From: Chitinophaga fulva
GTDB taxonomy: Bacteria > Bacteroidota > Bacteroidia > Chitinophagales > Chitinophagaceae
NCBI RefSeq assembly: GCF_012927205.1
Contig: NZ_JABBGC010000004.1
Coordinates: forward strand, 310,001-374,000
Reading direction: 5' to 3'
DNA length: 64,000 nt
In this document: positions 63,526 through 64,000 of the stretch, one piece after another
Numbering within the stretch: the stretch's first letter is position 1
Layout of the letters: each line of letters begins with the position of its first letter
Translations under genes and position numbers: made by a program
Notes under the pieces: model-generated
Told to the model about the DNA's origin: nothing
Database searches by the model: none
What the model saw: only the letters and a program-made list of their open reading frames with translations

Positions 63526-64000
63526 TCATGATTTGAGCAGGGCTTCTTTTTTCTCATTGACCCTGTCAGACTCGATGACACCGTCTCTCAGGCGGATGAT
63601 CCTTCTGGCGTGATCGGCGATATCTTCCTCATGCGTAACCAGTACTACGGTGTTGCCGGAAGCGTGGATACTGCCGAATATGTCCATGATTTCGATGGAG
63701 GTTTTGGTATCGAGGTTACCGGTAGGTTCGTCCGCGAGGATGAGGGAAGGGTCGTTCACGAGGGCGCGGGCGATGGCCACACGCTGGCACTGGCCACCGG
63801 AAAGTTCGTTGGGTTTATGTTTGTAGCGGTCGCCCAGCCCTACCCGTTCGAGCATCAGGCGTGCTTTTTCCTCCCTTTCTTTTTTGCCGATACCAGCATA
63901 GATCAGGGGTACGGCCACATTTTCGAGGGCGGTGAGGCGGGGCATGAGGTTGAACTGCTGGAAAACGAAGCCGATTTCTTTACCGCGAACGCCGGCGAGG
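63526..64000 (-). CDS. ABC transporter ATP-binding protein, MacB/LolD type (partial, 5' end beyond the window)
   Basis: The C-terminal part of about 158 residues is visible. The Q-loop reads FVFQQFNLMP, followed by the signature LSGGQCQRVAIARAL, Walker B SLILADEPTGNLD and H-loop LVTHEEDIA, the arrangement of MacB/LolD/FtsE ATPases. The start and Walker A lie outside. It may energise a permease such as the LolE-like protein at 45492, but that is not shown by neighbourhood. Confidence 0.93.
   Translation of the reverse strand, partial: LAGVRGKEIGFVFQQFNLMPRLTALENVAVPLIYAGIGKKEREEKARLMLERVGLGDRYKHKPNELSGGQCQRVAIARALVNDPSLILADEPTGNLDTKTSIEIMDIFGSIHASGNTVVLVTHEEDIADHARRIIRLRDGVIESDRVNEKKEALLKS

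Overview
The window looks like chromosomal core DNA from a Bacteroidota bacterium, most likely a Chitinophaga-like member of the Chitinophagaceae. Supporting signs are many promoters of the Bacteroidota type (TTG/TTTG about 19 nt upstream of TAnnTTTG), a type III glutamine synthetase, an E1 alpha/beta fusion, TamL, GLPGLI and DUF5103 proteins, a PafA-type phosphatase, an SRP RNA with a Bacteroidota-style tip, and terminators made of strong hairpins with T-runs. The genus is an inference from protein character; no rRNA marker is present. I call 57 protein genes (the last one cut by the window edge), one structural RNA, two paired palindromic repeat elements and one degenerate tandem array. No tRNA, rRNA, CRISPR array, insertion sequence, prophage or attachment site was seen.

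Layout. 1-9400: PLP aminotransferase, DUF1573 protein, fused 2-oxoacid dehydrogenase E1, D-2-hydroxyacid dehydrogenase, orphan OmpR-type regulator, YebC protein, amino acid permease. 9574-13400: DAACS symporter, DedA protein, MFS carrier and a convergent MarR regulator. 13600-24000: malate dehydrogenase, thiol-disulfide protein, the efp-accB-accC block (translation factor plus biotin carboxylase half of acetyl-CoA carboxylase), a lipoprotein, type III glutamine synthetase and PurL, the last two separated by a paired palindromic element. 24019-27452: a TonB-dependent receptor and PepSY membrane protein operon, probably for ferric siderophore use. 27721-28618: a tiny transcription unit with a possible frameshift site, and a small membrane protein. 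28657-38100: alpha-oxoamine synthase, PafA phosphatase, crotonase, GLPGLI protein, TPR protein, phosphosulfolactate synthase (ComA), AroE and a methyltransferase. 38214-49537: TruB, TamL, an rRNA methyltransferase, two unknown exported proteins with overlapping genes, a LolE-like permease, a DUF5103 protein and NDH-2.

49538-50426 is the largest gene-free stretch: seven degenerate copies of a ~57-bp unit run into a paired palindromic element. Then come glycerol facilitator, glycerol kinase and a small transaldolase (all minus), the SRP RNA gene, and small membrane proteins including two tandem RDD paralogues. 55340-61624 is a membrane-associated cluster: an RDD protein divergent from SpoIIM-DUF4129-DUF4350-MoxR-DUF58, tightly spaced and surely co-transcribed. 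The end holds a secreted protein, riboflavin synthase, a cobalamin adenosyltransferase and the 3' part of a MacB/LolD-type ATPase.

Most genes are ordinary. The points most worth a second look are the 57-bp array and paired palindromes, the small transcript with an A AAA AAG heptamer, an EF-P whose modification loop lacks PGKG, the co-occurrence of ComA with an alpha-oxoamine synthase (possible sulfonolipid route), promoters lying so close to start codons that the messages are probably leaderless, and the MoxR/DUF58/RDD/SpoIIM module.
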